DNA of 11,684 nt. It comes from Dehalococcoidia bacterium UBA3254 (GTDB lineage: Bacteria > Chloroflexota > Dehalococcoidia > Dehalococcoidales > UBA3254). Both the position numbers and the translations under genes were made by a program. The notes under the pieces were generated by a model. It had not been told where the DNA came from and did not search any database. It worked only from the letters and a program-made list of their open reading frames with translations. Numbering within the stretch: position 1 is the stretch's first letter; each line of letters starts with the position of its first letter. The stretch is taken from the NCBI GenBank assembly GCA_002362735.1, contig DEUU01000180.1, positions 1-11,684 on the forward strand, written 5' to 3'. Below, piece after piece: positions 1-7,090 of this stretch.

Positions 1-278
1 ACAGTACAATAAGTCTTCTAAGACGAGGCCGCATGCCCGATGAAGTGATTCTGATGATTTTCAATTTTACCCCGGTTATTCAGAGAAATTATCGGGTGGG
101 AGCACCTTTCGGCGGGCAATGGAGAGAGATCCTGAATAGCGATGCAAAGGATTACGGAGGCGGCGGTATCGGCAACGCAGGAATGACAATGGCTGAACCT
201 AAACCCTACCATGGACAGCCCTTCTCCCTTAATCTAATCCTACCGCCTCTGGGAGCTCTTTTTTTCAAACATACGTAG
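1..278 (+). CDS. glgB: 1,4-alpha-glucan (glycogen) branching enzyme, C-terminal end, 5' cut by window edge
   Basis: This is the 3' end of a reading frame open from base 3 to the TAG at 276-278, giving 91 visible residues. Residues such as NFTPVIQRNYRVGAPFGG, WREILNSDAKDYGGGG and the closing LPPLGALFFK match the C-terminal all-beta domain of bacterial GlgB, which forms alpha-1,6 branches in glycogen by transferring cleaved alpha-1,4 chains. The catalytic GH13 barrel lies outside the window. An in-frame ATG at 33 is internal: the residues before it (SLLRRGR) fit the family too, so it should not be taken as the start. The following genes are also carbohydrate enzymes, which fits a glycogen or sugar-phosphate neighbourhood. 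The family assignment is strong; the enzyme's intactness cannot be judged. Confidence 0.9.
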   Translation, partial: STISLLRRGRMPDEVILMIFNFTPVIQRNYRVGAPFGGQWREILNSDAKDYGGGGIGNAGMTMAEPKPYHGQPFSLNLILPPLGALFFKHT

Positions 279-306
279 GCAGCATTCATTAGAGAAGCTA
301 AAGCAG

Positions 307-325
307 AAACCCCGGGTTTTTCTTT
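307..325 (+). terminator. Weak hairpin plus T-rich run after glgB
   Basis: The sequence AAACC-CCG-GGTTT is followed by TTCTTTT about 30 bases after the glgB stop. The stem is only 5 bp and the T-run is interrupted, so this is at best a weak intrinsic terminator. It is placed where one would be expected, ahead of the promoter candidate for the next gene. Confidence 0.25.
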
Positions 326-364
326 TCCTGCCAATCCGGGACAGTTTTTAATCTTAACTCACTC

Positions 365-393
365 TGGTCAATTTCATTATTAAAGGTTATTAT
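365..393 (+). promoter_or_regulatory. Candidate sigma-70-type promoter for the ROK kinase-transaldolase unit
   Basis: TGGTCA at 365-370 (4 of 6 to TTGACA) is followed after 17 bases by TATTAT at 388-393 (5 of 6 to TATAAT). Transcription would start near 400, giving a leader of about 29 bases that includes the GGGAG ribosome binding site at 417-421. The spacing is ideal, but in AT-rich DNA such a match can arise by chance. Confidence 0.35.
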
Positions 394-428
394 TAATTAA
401 GTGAAGCCCAACTTCCGGGAGTATTCCA

Positions 429-1403
429 ATGAATCCAAAAACTGATGATGTTTTCACGATTGGCGTGGATATCGGAGGCACCAAAATTGATACTGCTCTG
501 GTTGACGCCGCCGGTAACATCATAACTTCGTACTATCGTTATATTGACCCTGGCAAAGACCCTGACAAAGCCATCGCGGATGTTATCGATTCAGCCCGGA
601 TTTGTATCAGTCAATCCGGGAAAACAGCTTCCGCAATTGGGATCGGGGTGGCCGGGCAAATAGATAAGGAGCGGGGCATTGTCCGCCGCTCTCCGAATTT
701 ACCGGATTGGCATGATGTACCGATAAAGGAGAAATTAGAAGCCGCATTAAAAATCACGGCCTCGGTGAATAATGATGTCCGTGTAATCACCTGGGGCGAA
801 TGGCAGCATGGGGCAGGAAAAGGCGTCAATGATCTGGTCTGTCTATTTTTAGGGACGGGTATTGGCGGAGGCGTTGTAAGCAACGGACAACTCCTGGAAG
901 GTTGCCAGAATACCGCCGGAGAACTGGGACACATGACGGTGGTAGCGGGAGGCCGGAAATGCCATTGCCCCAATGATGGATGTTTGGAAGCTTATGCCGG
1001 CGGATGGGGGATTGCGGAAAGAGCCCAGGATGCCGTCAGAGCCAACCCTCAAGCCGGAAATGCTCTGGTTGAACTGGCTGGCGATATCAGCAAAATATCC
1101 TCAATCACCGTTGCAGAGGCTTATAAAAACGGCGACCCTTTGGCACATAGATTGATTAAAGACACCGCCAAATATCTGGCTGCCGGTCTTGTGACGATTG
1201 TAAACGCCTTTAACCCATGTCTGATTATCTTAGGCGGAAGCGTAATACTGGGACTTACAGATCTTGTACCCGCAGTAGACGCCCGGGTCAGGGCTCAAGC
1301 CCTGCAGACTCCGGTCGAAAAGCTCCGCATTACTACCGCAGCCCTGGGTAATAAATCGGGAGTAATAGGAGCTGCAGCGCTGGCGAGAAGTTTAGTAAAG
1401 TAA
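429..1403 (+). CDS. ROK-family sugar kinase, probable glucokinase
   Basis: A 324-residue protein predicted to phosphorylate a hexose, most likely glucose to glucose-6-phosphate, in the cytosol. The N-terminal phosphate loop DIGGTK is at 14-19. The catalytic Asp is D116 in VNNDVR, with E124 after it. The second nucleotide loop GTGIGGG is at 142-148, and the ROK zinc site is formed by H168 (GELGH), C178, C180 and C185, followed by E187. A third glycine motif ILGGS lies near 267-271. There is no N-terminal helix-turn-helix, so it is a kinase and not a ROK repressor. The usual CxCGxxGC motif here reads CHCPNDGC, with Pro replacing the first Gly. GGGAG lies 7 bases before the ATG. Transaldolase follows 12 bases later, so both feed hexose and pentose phosphate metabolism. 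Substrate (glucose, fructose, N-acetylmannosamine) and donor (ATP or polyphosphate) cannot be fixed from sequence. Confidence 0.85.
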   Translation: MNPKTDDVFTIGVDIGGTKIDTALVDAAGNIITSYYRYIDPGKDPDKAIADVIDSARICISQSGKTASAIGIGVAGQIDKERGIVRRSPNLPDWHDVPIKEKLEAALKITASVNNDVRVITWGEWQHGAGKGVNDLVCLFLGTGIGGGVVSNGQLLEGCQNTAGELGHMTVVAGGRKCHCPNDGCLEAYAGGWGIAERAQDAVRANPQAGNALVELAGDISKISSITVAEAYKNGDPLAHRLIKDTAKYLAAGLVTIVNAFNPCLIILGGSVILGLTDLVPAVDARVRAQALQTPVEKLRITTAALGNKSGVIGAAALARSLVK

Positions 1404-1415
1404 ACGGAGGAATCA

Positions 1416-2519
1416 ATGAATCCAATCCAATCTTTACAGAAATATGGACAATCCATCTGGCTGGACCTTATTAGCCGCAGTCTCCTGACCAGTGGCGAAC
1501 TAAACAATTTGATTGATCAGGGAGTCACCGGCGTCACCAGCAATCCTTCTATCTTCCAAAAATCAATTTGTGAGACCAGTGATTACGATAAAGCGATTAA
1601 TGAACTCCTTAAATTTCAACCCGGGATTGATGTCTCGTCACTATACGAAAAACTGGCCTTGGAAGATATTCGGATGGCAGCAGACAGCCTGCGAGCAATA
1701 TATGACTCTACCAGAGGTACCGATGGTTTTGTCAGTCTGGAGGTTTCGCCACATTTATCGAACCTCACTGAAAACACGATCGTCGAAGCTCAACGTCTTT
1801 GGAAACTTGTCAGCCGCCCTAATTTGATGATTAAAGTCCCGGCTACTCCTCAGGGAATCCCGGCTATTGAAGCCCTTATAGCGCAGGGAATTAATGTTAA
1901 TGCTACTCTGATCTTCTCCGAGTCACAATATAATGACGTCGCTTTTGCCTATATTCGGGGTCTGGAAGGTAATCCGGACCCTCAGAATGTATCCTCCGTG
2001 GCATCTTTCTTCGTCAGCCGGATTGATACGATGGTGGATAAAGCTCTGGAGAAATCCGGTTCTTCGGAAGCACTCGACTTGAGGGGGAAAATCGCGGTCG
2101 CCTGCGCCAAAATGGTCTATCGAAAATGTTACGGAATATTTTATGGCCAAACTTTCGATAAGCAAAAAATCCGTGGGGGAAGAGTCCAAAAACTGGTCTG
2201 GGGAAGCACCGGCACCAAAAATCCAAAATATTCAGATGTGATTTATATTGAAGAGATTATCGGTCCGGATACGATCAACACGATTCCTCTCGCTACGCTG
2301 AAGGCCTTTCTGGAACATGGGAAACCGAGGCTATCTATCCTGGAAGGAGTACAGGAAGCGGACAACAACCTTAAGACACTCAGGAAATTTAATATCGACT
2401 TGAACGCAGTTACGGCACAGCTATTAAGAGAGGGAGTACTGTCTTTCACGCAAGCCTACGACCAGATGCTGGATAGTCTTCAGGGAAGATGCAACATCGG
2501 GAAACACGGAGCGTCTTAA
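1416..2519 (+). CDS. tal: Transaldolase
   Basis: A 367-residue class I aldolase-fold enzyme that moves a dihydroxyacetone unit between sedoheptulose-7-phosphate and glyceraldehyde-3-phosphate in the non-oxidative pentose phosphate pathway. Family motifs are all present: LDLISR with D17, GVTSNPSIFQK at 39-49, SLEVSP around 107-112, the Schiff-base lysine K140 in MIKVPAT, NATLIFS at 162-168, and WGSTGTKNP at 263-271. Length and motifs fit the longer Tal subgroup, which also forms the front half of bifunctional transaldolase/glucose-6-phosphate isomerase proteins. Here the protein ends at 367, so no isomerase is fused. GGAGG at 1406-1410 sits 5 bases before the ATG, and only 12 bases separate it from the kinase, so the two are co-transcribed. 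The 66 bases after the stop, before the convergent next gene, show no convincing terminator hairpin. Confidence 0.93.
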   Translation: MNPIQSLQKYGQSIWLDLISRSLLTSGELNNLIDQGVTGVTSNPSIFQKSICETSDYDKAINELLKFQPGIDVSSLYEKLALEDIRMAADSLRAIYDSTRGTDGFVSLEVSPHLSNLTENTIVEAQRLWKLVSRPNLMIKVPATPQGIPAIEALIAQGINVNATLIFSESQYNDVAFAYIRGLEGNPDPQNVSSVASFFVSRIDTMVDKALEKSGSSEALDLRGKIAVACAKMVYRKCYGIFYGQTFDKQKIRGGRVQKLVWGSTGTKNPKYSDVIYIEEIIGPDTINTIPLATLKAFLEHGKPRLSILEGVQEADNNLKTLRKFNIDLNAVTAQLLREGVLSFTQAYDQMLDSLQGRCNIGKHGAS

Positions 2520-2585
2520 TAATCAAGTTATAATATCAGAATAAGAAGCAGATTGATATATAGCTTATCCCCTAGTGCTACCGGT

Positions 2586-2915
2586 CTATTCCCCGGGCTC
2601 GTATGATCCCAGCATAAAGTTCAGGTCATCTTCCAAAGCAGTTATTTTATCTTTGGGGAAGAGTACATCATCCGAATCAAGAACCAGTTTGGTTTCACCT
2701 TTGTCTGTCCCAATGATATGTACCCGCAGTCCTTCCTTACCTTGGACATTAAAGGTCAAAGTACCTCGATAAATAAATGAAGATGAATCCGTAGGAATCG
2801 AATAGGCATCCAGTCGGTTTTGATTCAGAGTCACTCCCTGTCTCTGGACGAATTCTTTGATCTCGTCATACAGTAGGGTCGGATTTATGTTCTGGTAGGT
2901 TTTTCTAATCTGCAT
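2586..2915 (-). CDS. Conserved-looking small protein of unknown function, last gene of the fatty acid operon
   Basis: A 109-residue soluble protein; I do not recognise a characterised family. It starts MQIRKTYQNINPTLLYDEI, has an early amphipathic helix, then alternating stretches such as FIYRGTLTF and LRVHIIG that look like beta strands, and ends in an acidic helix (ITALEDDLNFML). It has no signal peptide, membrane segment or cysteine. The ATG at 2915 is preferred because GAGG lies 6 bases upstream; an in-frame TTG at 2933 would add six residues but overlaps that site. It follows fabG by 71 bases on the same strand, so it is probably co-transcribed with lipid synthesis genes, which is the only hint about function. 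It converges on transaldolase. Confidence 0.7.
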   Translation of the reverse strand: MQIRKTYQNINPTLLYDEIKEFVQRQGVTLNQNRLDAYSIPTDSSSFIYRGTLTFNVQGKEGLRVHIIGTDKGETKLVLDSDDVLFPKDKITALEDDLNFMLGSYEPGE

Positions 2916-2986
2916 TAGAGACCTCAACTTCAACGTTTGTGATTAAAAGATAGCACATTATTTGAATCAATACAATATTACCCAGA

Positions 2987-3733
2987 TTACATTACTCCGC
3001 CGTCGATGCAGATAACCTGGGCAGTTATGTAGTTTGAACGCTCACTGGCAAGAAAAGCTGCTAACTCCGCCAAATCTTCCGAAGTGCCGTAGCGCTTTAA
3101 TGGAATCCGCGCTACGATTGCGTCCCTGGTTTCCTGAGGAAGTTTTCTGGTCATATCTGTGAGAAAAAATCCGGGAGCGATTACGTTGGCGGTGATATTA
3201 CGTGAACCCACTTCCCGGGCGACCGATTTAGTAAAGGCGATAAGACCGCCTTTGCTGGCGGAATAGTTTGCCTGTCCCATATTTCCGGAAATGCCAGCCA
3301 GCGAAGAAATATTAATAATCCGTCCCCACGGCTGGTTCATCATCGAACGGAGAGCATATTTGGTGCACAGATAAGCACCCCGGAGATTGATGTTGATTAC
3401 TTCATCCCAGGCTTCATCTGTCATACGGGGAAGAAGTCCATCCCGTGTAATACCGGCGTTGTTGACCAGAATATCGATCTTTCCCCATTTTTCAACGATC
3501 TGGCGCATCATAATTTTTACCGCTTCACTGTCGGCAACATTAGCTTTAATAGCAAATGCCTCACCATTCGAACCGATAATAATTTGAACAACTTTTTCTG
3601 CTTCTTCGTCATTGGACAGGTAGTTAATCGCTGTTTTGGCTCCCAAAGACGCCAATTTGATAGCGATGCCGCGGCCAAGTCCGCGAGAGGCCCCGGTTAC
3701 AACTGCCACTTTACCGGCCAATTCTCCGTCCAT
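2987..3733 (-). CDS. fabG: 3-oxoacyl-[acyl-carrier-protein] reductase
   Basis: A 248-residue classical short-chain dehydrogenase that reduces 3-ketoacyl-ACP to (R)-3-hydroxyacyl-ACP with NADPH, the first reduction of the elongation cycle. The nucleotide-binding TGASRGLG is at 13-20, NNAG at 91-94, the catalytic Asn in NINL near 115, Ser in NISS at 141-144, and Y157-x3-K161 in YSASK. The Y-x3-K spacing and the C-terminal PGF motif are typical of FabG. GGAG lies 5 bases before the ATG, inside the end of fabF, and only 2 bases separate the fabF stop from this start, so translation is probably coupled. It differs clearly from the second SDR in this operon, which carries the enoyl-reductase spacing. 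SDRs are a broad superfamily, but the context makes FabG very likely. Confidence 0.92.
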   Translation of the reverse strand: MDGELAGKVAVVTGASRGLGRGIAIKLASLGAKTAINYLSNDEEAEKVVQIIIGSNGEAFAIKANVADSEAVKIMMRQIVEKWGKIDILVNNAGITRDGLLPRMTDEAWDEVININLRGAYLCTKYALRSMMNQPWGRIINISSLAGISGNMGQANYSASKGGLIAFTKSVAREVGSRNITANVIAPGFFLTDMTRKLPQETRDAIVARIPLKRYGTSEDLAELAAFLASERSNYITAQVICIDGGVM

Positions 3734-3735
3734 TT

Positions 3736-4965
3736 TTACTCCATCCTCTTAATTATCAGGCAGCAATTTTGGCCCCCTAGACCGAATGAGTTTGAGAGAC
3801 AAACCTTAACTTTCTGCTGGCGGGCTGTATTCGGGACATAGTCCAGATCGCAAGCCGGGTCCGGAGTCCCATAATGAATAGTCGGCGGAATGACATCATT
3901 CAAAATGGTCAAGACCGTCGCCACTGCTTCAACCGAGCCAGCCGCAGTCGCCAGATGGCCAATCATCGATTTGTTAGAACTCATAGGGATTTGATAAGCT
4001 CGCTGACCGAATACCATTTTGACCGCCTTTGTCTCCGAGCTATCGTTAAGCTGAGTACTGGTACCATGGGCATTAATATAATCAACATCTTCCGGTGAAA
4101 TTCCGGCGTCTTGAATAGCCATTTTCATCGCCACCGCCTCAATCTCAGGATAAGGGGCGGTATCATTAAAAGCATCAAACGACCATCCTGCGCCAGCCAG
4201 TTCAGCCAGTATCGGCACTCCTCTCTGCAGGGCATGATCATAGCTCTCCAGGACCAGCATTCCAGCGCCTTCGCCGAAAACAAAGCCATTCCTGTTTAAA
4301 TCAAACGGGCGGCAAGCTGTCTCCGGGTCCGGATTCCGGGTTAATGCCCCAACAATACCCGTGGCGGCAATGGCTATATGAGTAACTGAAGCATCAGCGC
4401 CACCAGCAATCATGACATCTGCATGACCCATTCGAATATGGTTTAAGGCCAACCCTAATGAATCACTTCCGCTGGCGCAAGCGCTATTTACGGTGGTATT
4501 CGGCCCTCTGAGACCGAATTCCAGACCAACCTGAACGCCCACCATATTGGCTCCCACTTTACTGGCCAGGAGAGGGTCTATGCGATTCGGGCCTTTTTTA
4601 ATTAAATTATCTGCCTGGTCTATCAGTAAAGAGGACATCCCTCCGGTAGCGATAACCGTACCAACCCGCTCCCTCCGCTCTCGGTTTAAATCCAATTTGG
4701 CATTCTCGATAGCTTGCCTTGCAGCGGCAATTGCAAAGTGGGTAGGACGAGAGGTACGATCTACTCGCTTCAAGGGAACGTAATCTTCCGGTTTAAAGCC
4801 TTTAACTTCGGCAGCTATTTTAACGGAATACTTACTTATATCGAAAGTCGTAATGGGAGCAATACCGTTTTTTCCTCCTGCCAACCCATTCCAGTATTCT
4901 TCAACATTTAATCCTATGGGAGTGATTGCACCCAGACCGGTAATCACTACTTTTTGATAATTCAA
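3736..4965 (-). CDS. fabF: 3-oxoacyl-[acyl-carrier-protein] synthase II
   Basis: A 409-residue thiolase-fold condensing enzyme that joins malonyl-ACP to acyl-ACP with loss of CO2. The catalytic triad is complete: C163 in NSACASG, H300 in NAHGTST and H337 in SMIGHLA, with K332 nearby. The glycine-rich end SNSFGLGGQN fits the KAS family, where Thr or His is more common than this Gln. The start is a TTG at 4965; AAAGGA lies 10 bases upstream. No better in-frame start exists, and the N-terminus (YQKVVITGLGAITPIG) aligns well with FabF. It lies 20 bases after the fabL stop, and the junction is a short tandem duplication (see separate entry). It is FabF-type and not FabH-type, since it has Cys-His-His and no Asn in the triad. 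Confidence 0.93.
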   Translation of the reverse strand: MNYQKVVITGLGAITPIGLNVEEYWNGLAGGKNGIAPITTFDISKYSVKIAAEVKGFKPEDYVPLKRVDRTSRPTHFAIAAARQAIENAKLDLNRERRERVGTVIATGGMSSLLIDQADNLIKKGPNRIDPLLASKVGANMVGVQVGLEFGLRGPNTTVNSACASGSDSLGLALNHIRMGHADVMIAGGADASVTHIAIAATGIVGALTRNPDPETACRPFDLNRNGFVFGEGAGMLVLESYDHALQRGVPILAELAGAGWSFDAFNDTAPYPEIEAVAMKMAIQDAGISPEDVDYINAHGTSTQLNDSSETKAVKMVFGQRAYQIPMSSNKSMIGHLATAAGSVEAVATVLTILNDVIPPTIHYGTPDPACDLDYVPNTARQQKVKVCLSNSFGLGGQNCCLIIKRME

Positions 4966-4996
4966 TGGAATAGTATCCTTTCAATTCATAGTATCC
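4961..4996. repeat. Imperfect 17-18-bp tandem duplication at the fabL/fabF junction
   Basis: On the plus strand TTCAATGGAATAGTATCC (4961-4978) is followed one base later by TTCAATTCATAGTATCC (4980-4996). The second copy contains the last codons and TGA stop of fabL. The first contains the spacer and the TTG start of fabF. The AAAGGA ribosome binding site of fabF spans the join between the copies. Confidence 0.7.
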
Positions 4997-5756
4997 CTGG
5001 AGTCAGGGGAGATATCGAGTATCCACCATCAATCGTAATGACCTGACCCCGGATCATATAAGAGTCATCACTACAAAGAAAATAGACCAGGTTCGCAATA
5101 TCTTCCGGTAAGACCATCCTGCCGGCCGGAGTATTTTGCACAGTCTTGAATTTCTTAAAGGTCTCATCGTTAGCAAAAATCTTTAAAGCCTCGGTCTCGA
5201 CTGCCCCGGCAGACACACAGTTTACCCGGATATTATCAGGAGCCAGTTCTATCGCCAGATAGCGGGTTAAAGCCTCGAGCGCTGCTTTCGAAACACCCAC
5301 CGCCGAATAAACCGGCATTACCAGATGAGAACCGAGACTTGAAATACTGACGATTTGCCCTCCAGCGGGCATCAATCTGACCGCTTTCTGAGCACAGAGC
5401 AGAAATGCCCGAGCATTGATATCCATGGTCCATTCCCAGCTTTTGGGATCCAGCTCCATGGCCGGGCGAGCTACACCGGAAGCAGCGTTGCTGATCAGAA
5501 TATCCAATTTCCCAAATTTAGATTCGATCTCCTGAAACATAACATCTATTTTTTCCGGTTCACCAACGTTCGCCTTGATAAGATAGGCGCTAACACCCTT
5601 TCTGCGAGCTTCCTCAGCCGTTAACTCCGCCTGGGAAGTACGACGGAAATAGTTGATAATTACGTCCGCTCCCTCAGAGGCTAATTTTAAAGTAATGGCT
5701 CTGCCTATACCTCGAGAACCTCCCGTGATCAGAGCCACTTTACCTTTTAGTGACAT
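4986..5756 (-). CDS. fabL: Enoyl-[acyl-carrier-protein] reductase, FabL type (NADPH)
   Basis: A 256-residue SDR protein that resembles Bacillus FabL (enoyl-ACP reductase III) more than FabG. It is predicted to reduce trans-2-enoyl-ACP with NADPH, the last step of each elongation round. The dinucleotide loop TGGSRGIG is at 11-18. Family-like stretches include SNAASGVARPAMEL (89-102), SWEWTMDIN (106-114), SISSLGS (137-143), VGVSKAALEALTRYLA (153-168), NTPAGRMV (208-215) and MIRGQ (234-238). The catalytic pair is Y150 and K157, a Y-x6-K spacing characteristic of enoyl reductases; FabG has Y-x3-K. The AGGGG ribosome binding site overlaps the acpP stop, and 9 bases separate the genes. No FabI or FabK is visible, so this is probably the main enoyl reductase. 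A generic oxidoreductase role remains possible. Confidence 0.85.
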   Translation of the reverse strand: MSLKGKVALITGGSRGIGRAITLKLASEGADVIINYFRRTSQAELTAEEARRKGVSAYLIKANVGEPEKIDVMFQEIESKFGKLDILISNAASGVARPAMELDPKSWEWTMDINARAFLLCAQKAVRLMPAGGQIVSISSLGSHLVMPVYSAVGVSKAALEALTRYLAIELAPDNIRVNCVSAGAVETEALKIFANDETFKKFKTVQNTPAGRMVLPEDIANLVYFLCSDDSYMIRGQVITIDGGYSISPLTPGIL

Positions 5757-5765
5757 GTTTAACCC

Positions 5766-6023
5766 CTATTTCTTTTCTGCAACTTTCTTCTTAACGTAGT
5801 CGATAAATCCACCCATGTTAGTGAGGGATTTCATCTCCTCGTCCACAAGTTCAATATCGAATGCTTCTTCAAGGGCGACCATCACCTGGACTACATCCAG
5901 TGAATCAGCCCCTAACTCTTTAAAGGTGGTAGTCGGCGTCAGAACGACATTCTCATTACGTGTAATTTTGGCCACGATCTTACGTAAAGTTTCTTCAACC
6001 TCTGCTGTTTTGTCAATGGTCAT
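5766..6023 (-). CDS. acpP: Acyl carrier protein
   Basis: An 85-residue acidic four-helix protein that carries the growing acyl chain on a 4'-phosphopantetheine arm. The attachment site is S41 in GADSLD (38-43), followed by the usual acidic recognition helix (LEEAFDIEL, 51-59) that contacts FAS enzymes. The C-terminus is lysine-rich (YVKKKVAEKK). It has the strongest ribosome binding site of the operon, AAAAGGAG, 7 bases before the ATG, in keeping with the high ACP levels cells need. It follows plsX after 59 bases that contain a stable-looking hairpin and precedes fabL by 9 bases. The plsX-acpP-fab order is common in bacteria. Confidence 0.95.
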   Translation of the reverse strand: MTIDKTAEVEETLRKIVAKITRNENVVLTPTTTFKELGADSLDVVQVMVALEEAFDIELVDEEMKSLTNMGGFIDYVKKKVAEKK

Positions 6024-6060
6024 TTTTAGACTCCTTTTATTTAAATCTGACTACAATCTT

Positions 6061-6096
6061 TTCAGAATTATCCCTGAAATATTCACGGATTCTGAA
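6061..6096 (-). promoter_or_regulatory. Intercistronic hairpin between plsX and acpP
   Basis: TTCAGAAT (6061-6068) and ATTCTGAA (6089-6096) form a perfect 8-bp inverted repeat. Inside it, TGAA (6075-6078) pairs with TTCA (6082-6085), with a CC/GG pair between the two stems and a few unpaired bases. The structure includes the plsX stop codon. No U-run follows on the transcribed strand, so it is not a standard intrinsic terminator; mRNA stabilisation, processing or translational insulation of acpP is more likely. Confidence 0.55.
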
Positions 6097-7090
6097 TATT
6101 TAATTTGGACCTGATGGACACTAACTCGGATTTCAGGGAATTGACAACGTCCTTTTCGGCAAAAAATTTCATTTGAGAGACACCCTTGGCAAAATCATCA
6201 AAGGTCGATCTTCCATGGATTTTAATTACCAATCCATTTACGGCCCAGATGGGACCACCACCCGAAGTATCAGCGGCATTAGTGGCCCTGAGAAAATTAC
6301 TACAAATATCCTTAATCTCGTTATCCGATAGTTTTCCTCTGAGTTTATTTTCCAGCCACCCGGATTGAATCCTGCCCATACATTCAAAAAACTTAACCAG
6401 GATATTTCCGACGAAACCATCACAAACAATGACATTCGCTTTACCAAGCGGGATATCATAACCTTCCACGTTGCCGATAAAATTCAGTCCGCTTTTCTTA
6501 AAGAGAGGGTAGCTGTTTTTCGCCAGCTCATTACCTTTCCCTTCTTCAGCTCCTACGTTAAGTATGGCGACCGTTGGGTCAGGGATATCCAGGACTTTTT
6601 TGGCAAAAACAGTGCCCACGATTGCAAAGTCCAGAAGCTGGTCAGGGCGAACATCTACATTGCCTCCGAGATCCATCATAACGGTCCTGGGAGCAAAACC
6701 ACAGAATGGTCCGCCTACCACCGGTCTGGAGATCCCTTCGACCATACCGAGAATGCCCAGAGCCGCGGATACGACCCCACCGGTGGGTCCGGCAGTGAGT
6801 ATGCCGACAGCCTTACCCTCTTTCACAAGTCGGGTAGCAATGGCGATAGAAGCGTGCCGTTTAGTGCGCAGAGCATAGGCTGGCTGCTCACCTTCTACGA
6901 GATATTCATCCGTATGGACGACCTCGATGTCAAGACCGGACGTATTGTATTTGGCAAGTTCAGCTTTGATTTTATCTTGCTGACCAACGTATATTAACCC
7001 AATTCCTGATTCTCTGGCTCCAATAACTGTCCCTTTGACAACATCTCCAGGGGCATTATCTCCACCCATGGCATCAATCGAAATTTTCAT
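6083..7090 (-). CDS. plsX: Phosphate acyltransferase PlsX
   Basis: A 335-residue enzyme that transfers acyl groups from acyl-ACP to inorganic phosphate, giving acyl-phosphate for PlsY and thus linking fatty acid to phospholipid synthesis. It is peripheral to the membrane in characterised bacteria. The N-terminus ISIDAMGGDNAP is the family signature. Further signatures are the GPTGG region, ILNVGAEEGKGNEL, and FIGNVEGYDI followed by CDGFVGNILVKF. Length is normal for PlsX. The ATG at 7090 overlaps the end of the preceding hadB-like gene by 17 bases in another frame, so translation is likely coupled; GAGG lies 10 bases upstream. No PlsY or PlsC is found in this window. Confidence 0.95.
   Translation of the reverse strand: MKISIDAMGGDNAPGDVVKGTVIGARESGIGLIYVGQQDKIKAELAKYNTSGLDIEVVHTDEYLVEGEQPAYALRTKRHASIAIATRLVKEGKAVGILTAGPTGGVVSAALGILGMVEGISRPVVGGPFCGFAPRTVMMDLGGNVDVRPDQLLDFAIVGTVFAKKVLDIPDPTVAILNVGAEEGKGNELAKNSYPLFKKSGLNFIGNVEGYDIPLGKANVIVCDGFVGNILVKFFECMGRIQSGWLENKLRGKLSDNEIKDICSNFLRATNAADTSGGGPIWAVNGLVIKIHGRSTFDDFAKGVSQMKFFAEKDVVNSLKSELVSIRSKLNIQNP

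Noticed and set aside
33..278. A complete small gene starting at ATG 33
   Set aside because: The frame is open to the window start and the upstream residues also match GlgB, so this is an internal methionine of a truncated gene.
2520..2585. Bidirectional terminator between transaldolase and the convergent operon
   Set aside because: Only an AAGC/GCTT pair with a 13-base loop is seen and there is no T-run; too weak to call.
2916..2933. TTG start at 2933 for the small unknown gene
   Set aside because: The extension would cover the GAGG ribosome binding site of the better ATG at 2915.
6365..6997. Long plus-strand open frame of 210 codons
   Set aside because: It lies antisense to plsX, which has full family motifs; the antisense product looks like no known protein.
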